Shown: in pieces, positions 61,644 to 64,000 of the stretch | Layout of the letters: each line of letters begins with the position of its first letter | Position numbering within the stretch: position 1 is the stretch's first letter | Origin: Arminella tubonensis | Lineage (GTDB): Bacteria; Pseudomonadota; Alphaproteobacteria; Rhizobiales; Rhizobiaceae | Length of the DNA: 64,000 nucleotides | Assembly: GCF_003240585.1 (NCBI RefSeq) | Contig: NZ_PCDP01000051.1 | Span: forward strand, 1-64,000 | Reading direction: 5' to 3' | Translations under genes and position numbers: made by a program | Notes under the pieces: model-generated | Database searches by the model: none | What the model was told of the DNA's origin: nothing | The model's input: only the letters and a program-made list of their open reading frames with translations

Positions 61644-61809
61644 GACGATCTCCTCGGTGGCTAGGCAAAGCATTGCCCGCATCGAACAACAACGCCTCCC
61701 GTTTCCATTGGTTCCACAAAATCGGAAGACGGAGGCGACGGATCATATTGCTCGGCAAACGGACACATTCCTCCAGAGCCTTGACGCGGGCCGGAAGATC
61801 GCTAACTAA
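61642..61809 (+). CDS. Possible small protein, head-to-head with the previous gene
   Basis: 55 residues, GGAGG 7 nt before the ATG. The sequence (MTISSVARQSIARIEQQRL ... FLQSLDAGRKIAN) has no recognised family. The ribosome-binding site could be a by-product of Pro codons in the opposite gene, so this is a weak call. Confidence 0.35.
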   Translation: MTISSVARQSIARIEQQRLPFPLVPQNRKTEATDHIARQTDTFLQSLDAGRKIAN

Positions 61810-62040
61810 TGGAGATATTCCAATGCCCTTCTGACATCGGCTGCGGAATGAACTTGGTGCCGGGCCCCTCTGGCGAGAGTTTTTACGGCGCTCTCGTGAT
61901 GTCGGTACCGCCTGCAGATGAGCCGGCGGACTTCTTTCGATGAAAAACATGACCATGCCTTGCCCGCATGCCGTCTTCGGCATGGGACGCTGCCTTGCGT
62001 CCAGATCTCCCGACCACAAACTCCTCAATGCGGTGCTGCG
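61810..62040. other. Short gene-free gap upstream of the DUF475 gene
   Basis: No feature recognised. The DUF475 frame is open back to 61918, but those residues are not membrane-like. Confidence 0.4.
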
Positions 62041-63132
62041 ATGATGCGGCGCGCTCCCCACAAACCCACACTCGGCTATTTCAAATGGGCCCTGATCGTC
62101 ACGCTTCTCGGGCTCGCGCTTGGCGGCTGGGTCGGCTGGAACATGACCGGCACGATGGCCGGCATGGCCACGGCGTTCTTCATCTGTGCGGTCCTCGCCG
62201 TCCTTGAGATTTCGCTCTCCTTCGACAACGCTATCGTCAACGCCAACAAGCTCAAGGCGATGACCCCGATCTGGCAGAAGCGCTTCCTGACCTGGGGTAT
62301 CGTGGTTGCCGTGTTCGGCATGCGTATTATCTTCCCGCTAGCCATCGTCGCGGTCGCGGCCCGTATCGGGCCGCTGGAAGCGCTGCAGCTGGCGGCAACG
62401 CAGCCGGAAGCCTACGCCCGCATCATGCAAAGCGCCCATCTGCCGATCGCGGCCTTCGGCGGCACCTTCCTGATGATGGTCGGACTGACATACTTCTTCA
62501 ACCATGAGAAGGACATCCACTGGATCGTCTTCCTCGAGAAGGCGATGTCGCACTTTGCGACCATCAAGGGCGTCGAAATCTCGCTCGTATTGATCCTCGT
62601 GTTAATCTTTTCGTCGCTGCTGGGCGGGGAAGAAGCGACGACGTTCATCTATTCGGCGATCTACGGCCTGCTGACCTTCCTGCTGGTGGAGGTCGTCGGC
62701 GGCCTCCTCGATGCCTCGCAGAAAGCTCTAAGCGAAGCGGCGAGAGGCGGACTTGGCGCCTTCATCTATCTCGAGGTGCTCGATGCGAGCTTCTCCTTCG
62801 ATGGCGTCATCGGCGCCTTCGCCCTCACCCAGAACCTGTTCATCATTGCAATCGGGCTCGGCATCGGTGCCATGTACGTTCGATCGATGACCATCATGCT
62901 GGTGGAAAACGCAACGCTTGCGCATTACCGCTATCTCGAGCACGGAGCGTTCTACGCCATCCTGATCCTGTCTGTGATCATGTATGTCCAGACCTTGATG
63001 CATATACCGGAAGTCGTCACCGGCCTTGGCGGCGCGGCTCTCATCGGCATCTCGCTATGGTCTTCGATCCGGTACAACAAGCGCGAACAAGTGACGCCGC
63101 GCGACGAAAAGATACGTGTGGGCGAATCCTGA
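62041..63132 (+). CDS. DUF475 (TerC-like) integral membrane protein
   Basis: 363 residues from the first of two ATGs (62041, 62044). About nine membrane segments. Conserved acidic patches within the membrane are typical of the TerC/DUF475 group: VLEISLSFDNAIVNANKL and IYLEVLDASFSFDGVIGAFALT. TerC-like proteins are implicated in metal (manganese, tellurite) handling. No ter genes nearby. No clear ribosome-binding site. Confidence 0.85.
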   Translation: MMRRAPHKPTLGYFKWALIVTLLGLALGGWVGWNMTGTMAGMATAFFICAVLAVLEISLSFDNAIVNANKLKAMTPIWQKRFLTWGIVVAVFGMRIIFPLAIVAVAARIGPLEALQLAATQPEAYARIMQSAHLPIAAFGGTFLMMVGLTYFFNHEKDIHWIVFLEKAMSHFATIKGVEISLVLILVLIFSSLLGGEEATTFIYSAIYGLLTFLLVEVVGGLLDASQKALSEAARGGLGAFIYLEVLDASFSFDGVIGAFALTQNLFIIAIGLGIGAMYVRSMTIMLVENATLAHYRYLEHGAFYAILILSVIMYVQTLMHIPEVVTGLGGAALIGISLWSSIRYNKREQVTPRDEKIRVGES

Positions 63133-63281
63133 ATGAAGCCTGCTTTTTACCATGACGCTTTCCAACTTCTTTATTTTCGTGGTCTATTGCTCATGAATAT
63201 GCATAAGGAAGCGCCGCCGGAGGTTCCGGCGGCAAGGGAATGTCCGTCTTGGGCTTGAAACCGATAAAGAGGATCGGAGCA

Positions 63282-64000
63282 ATGACAGCAAAAATCGTCC
63301 CCGTCATCATGGCGGGCGGCAAGGGAACACGGTTGTGGCCGCTGTCACGCGCCACGGCGCCGAAGCAGTTTATTCAGTTCATCGGCGACAAGACGCTGTT
63401 CCAGAACACGCTGTCGCGCGTATCCGATCCAGAGCTTTACGAAGCACCGATCGTGCTCACCAACGAGGAATTCCGCTTCCTCGTCGCTGAACAGGCGCGG
63501 GAACTGGGGATCGCGCTGTCCGCCGTTGTGCTGGAACCGATTGCCCGAAACACGGCTGCAGCCGTCGCCGCGGCAGCAGCGGTTGCCGAGGGTCTCTTCG
63601 GCAAGACTGCGATCATGCATGTTCTGGCGTCCGACCACGAGATTGACGCCGACAAGACCTATTTCGATTGCGTGCGCATTGCCCAGGCGACGGCCGCCGA
63701 AGGCAAGCTCGTGACGTTTGGCATCACGCCGACCGAGCCGGCAACGGGGTATGGCTATATCGAACTGGGCAAAGCGCTTCCATCAGGCGCCCACGCTGTG
63801 AAGCGCTTTGTTGAAAAGCCGGCTCTCGACAAGGCGGAGGCCATGATTACTGCCGGGAATTTCTACTGGAATTCCGGGATGTTCATGTTCGGTGTCACGC
63901 CAATGCTTGCGGAGATGATCGAATTTGCCCCCGAAGTCGCCAAGGCCGCGGGCGAAGCCGTTGCCAAGGCCGCCCGCGACCTCGATTTCATCCGTCTCGA
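63282..64000 (+). CDS. manC: Mannose-1-phosphate guanylyltransferase, N-terminal part
   Basis: The first 239 residues; the gene continues past the window end. The start has AGAGGATCGGAG upstream. Nucleotidyltransferase motif VIMAGGKGTRLWPLSRATAPKQFI, then LEPIARNTAAA, VLASDH and FVEKPALDKAEAMI with FYWNSGMFMF. It makes GDP-mannose for polysaccharides; the full enzyme usually has a C-terminal phosphomannose isomerase domain, which is not visible here. Confidence 0.93.
   Translation, partial: MTAKIVPVIMAGGKGTRLWPLSRATAPKQFIQFIGDKTLFQNTLSRVSDPELYEAPIVLTNEEFRFLVAEQARELGIALSAVVLEPIARNTAAAVAAAAAVAEGLFGKTAIMHVLASDHEIDADKTYFDCVRIAQATAAEGKLVTFGITPTEPATGYGYIELGKALPSGAHAVKRFVEKPALDKAEAMITAGNFYWNSGMFMFGVTPMLAEMIEFAPEVAKAAGEAVAKAARDLDFIRL

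Overview
The window is chromosomal DNA from a fast-growing member of the Rhizobiaceae, most likely Rhizobium itself. Reasons: GC-rich codon use; rhizobial marker families (homospermidine synthase, Omp10 lipoprotein, GapR/DUF2312, DUF1036, DUF1244, CpdR); an mmgR/suhB-type small RNA beside an inositol-monophosphatase gene; a RIME-like intergenic repeat; and a heat-shock gene with a RpoH-type promoter and a ROSE-like leader. No phage, CRISPR array or replication origin is visible. The only mobile-element trace is a probable 5' end of an IS630-type transposase running off the left edge.

Layout. 0-7 kb: a soluble chemoreceptor-like coiled-coil protein, a RIME-like repeat, a Sel1-repeat exported protein with a diverged ThiE-fold protein, an ArsR regulator, two small DUF465 proteins and purE-purK. 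7-14.6 kb: rpmJ, a TPR lipoprotein-like exported protein, an alpha/beta hydrolase, an atypical SDR divergent from a MmyB-type regulator, a LysR regulator divergent from a tautomerase-cupin-DUF4865 operon, and a serine/threonine dehydratase. 14.8-23.8 kb: a Dyp-type peroxidase, DUF1036-pyk, an N-formylglutamate amidohydrolase-DUF1244 pair, gapR, a DUF882 peptidase-like protein and a sigma-54 response regulator. 24-36.7 kb: oligoendopeptidase F, pabB-pabC (4-aminobenzoate for folate), a YciI protein, a ParDE-type toxin-antitoxin pair, homospermidine synthase, omp10, a 5'-nucleotidase with LysM tail, hemH, an SPFH/NfeD pair and kdsD.

37-52 kb: an outer-membrane barrel, galU, a lytic transglycosylase and an SGNH-like protein (cell envelope), then the glutamate synthase genes gltB and gltD with a vapBC module lying between them, a threonine aldolase, a LysR regulator and a bile-acid-type symporter. 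53-57.7 kb: hsp20, a candidate unnamed small RNA, a lysophospholipase-like hydrolase, hisN/suhB-like phosphatase, the mmgR-like sRNA with an NtrC-like box, a second N-formylglutamate amidohydrolase, cpdR and tRNA-Val(GAC). 57.8-62 kb is a run of small, poorly characterised genes plus a transglutaminase-like protein. The window closes with a TerC/DUF475 membrane protein and the 5' part of manC.

The main themes are nitrogen and glutamate metabolism (gltBD, N-formylglutamate enzymes, NtrC-like site at mmgR), envelope biogenesis (kdsD, galU, manC, MltB, Omp10, DUF882), and RNA-level control (ROSE leader, mmgR, a possible hss leader switch, a new sRNA candidate). No single large undescribed system stands out. 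The best leads are the RNA elements, the LysR/tautomerase/cupin/DUF4865 cluster and several enzymes that lack canonical catalytic residues.
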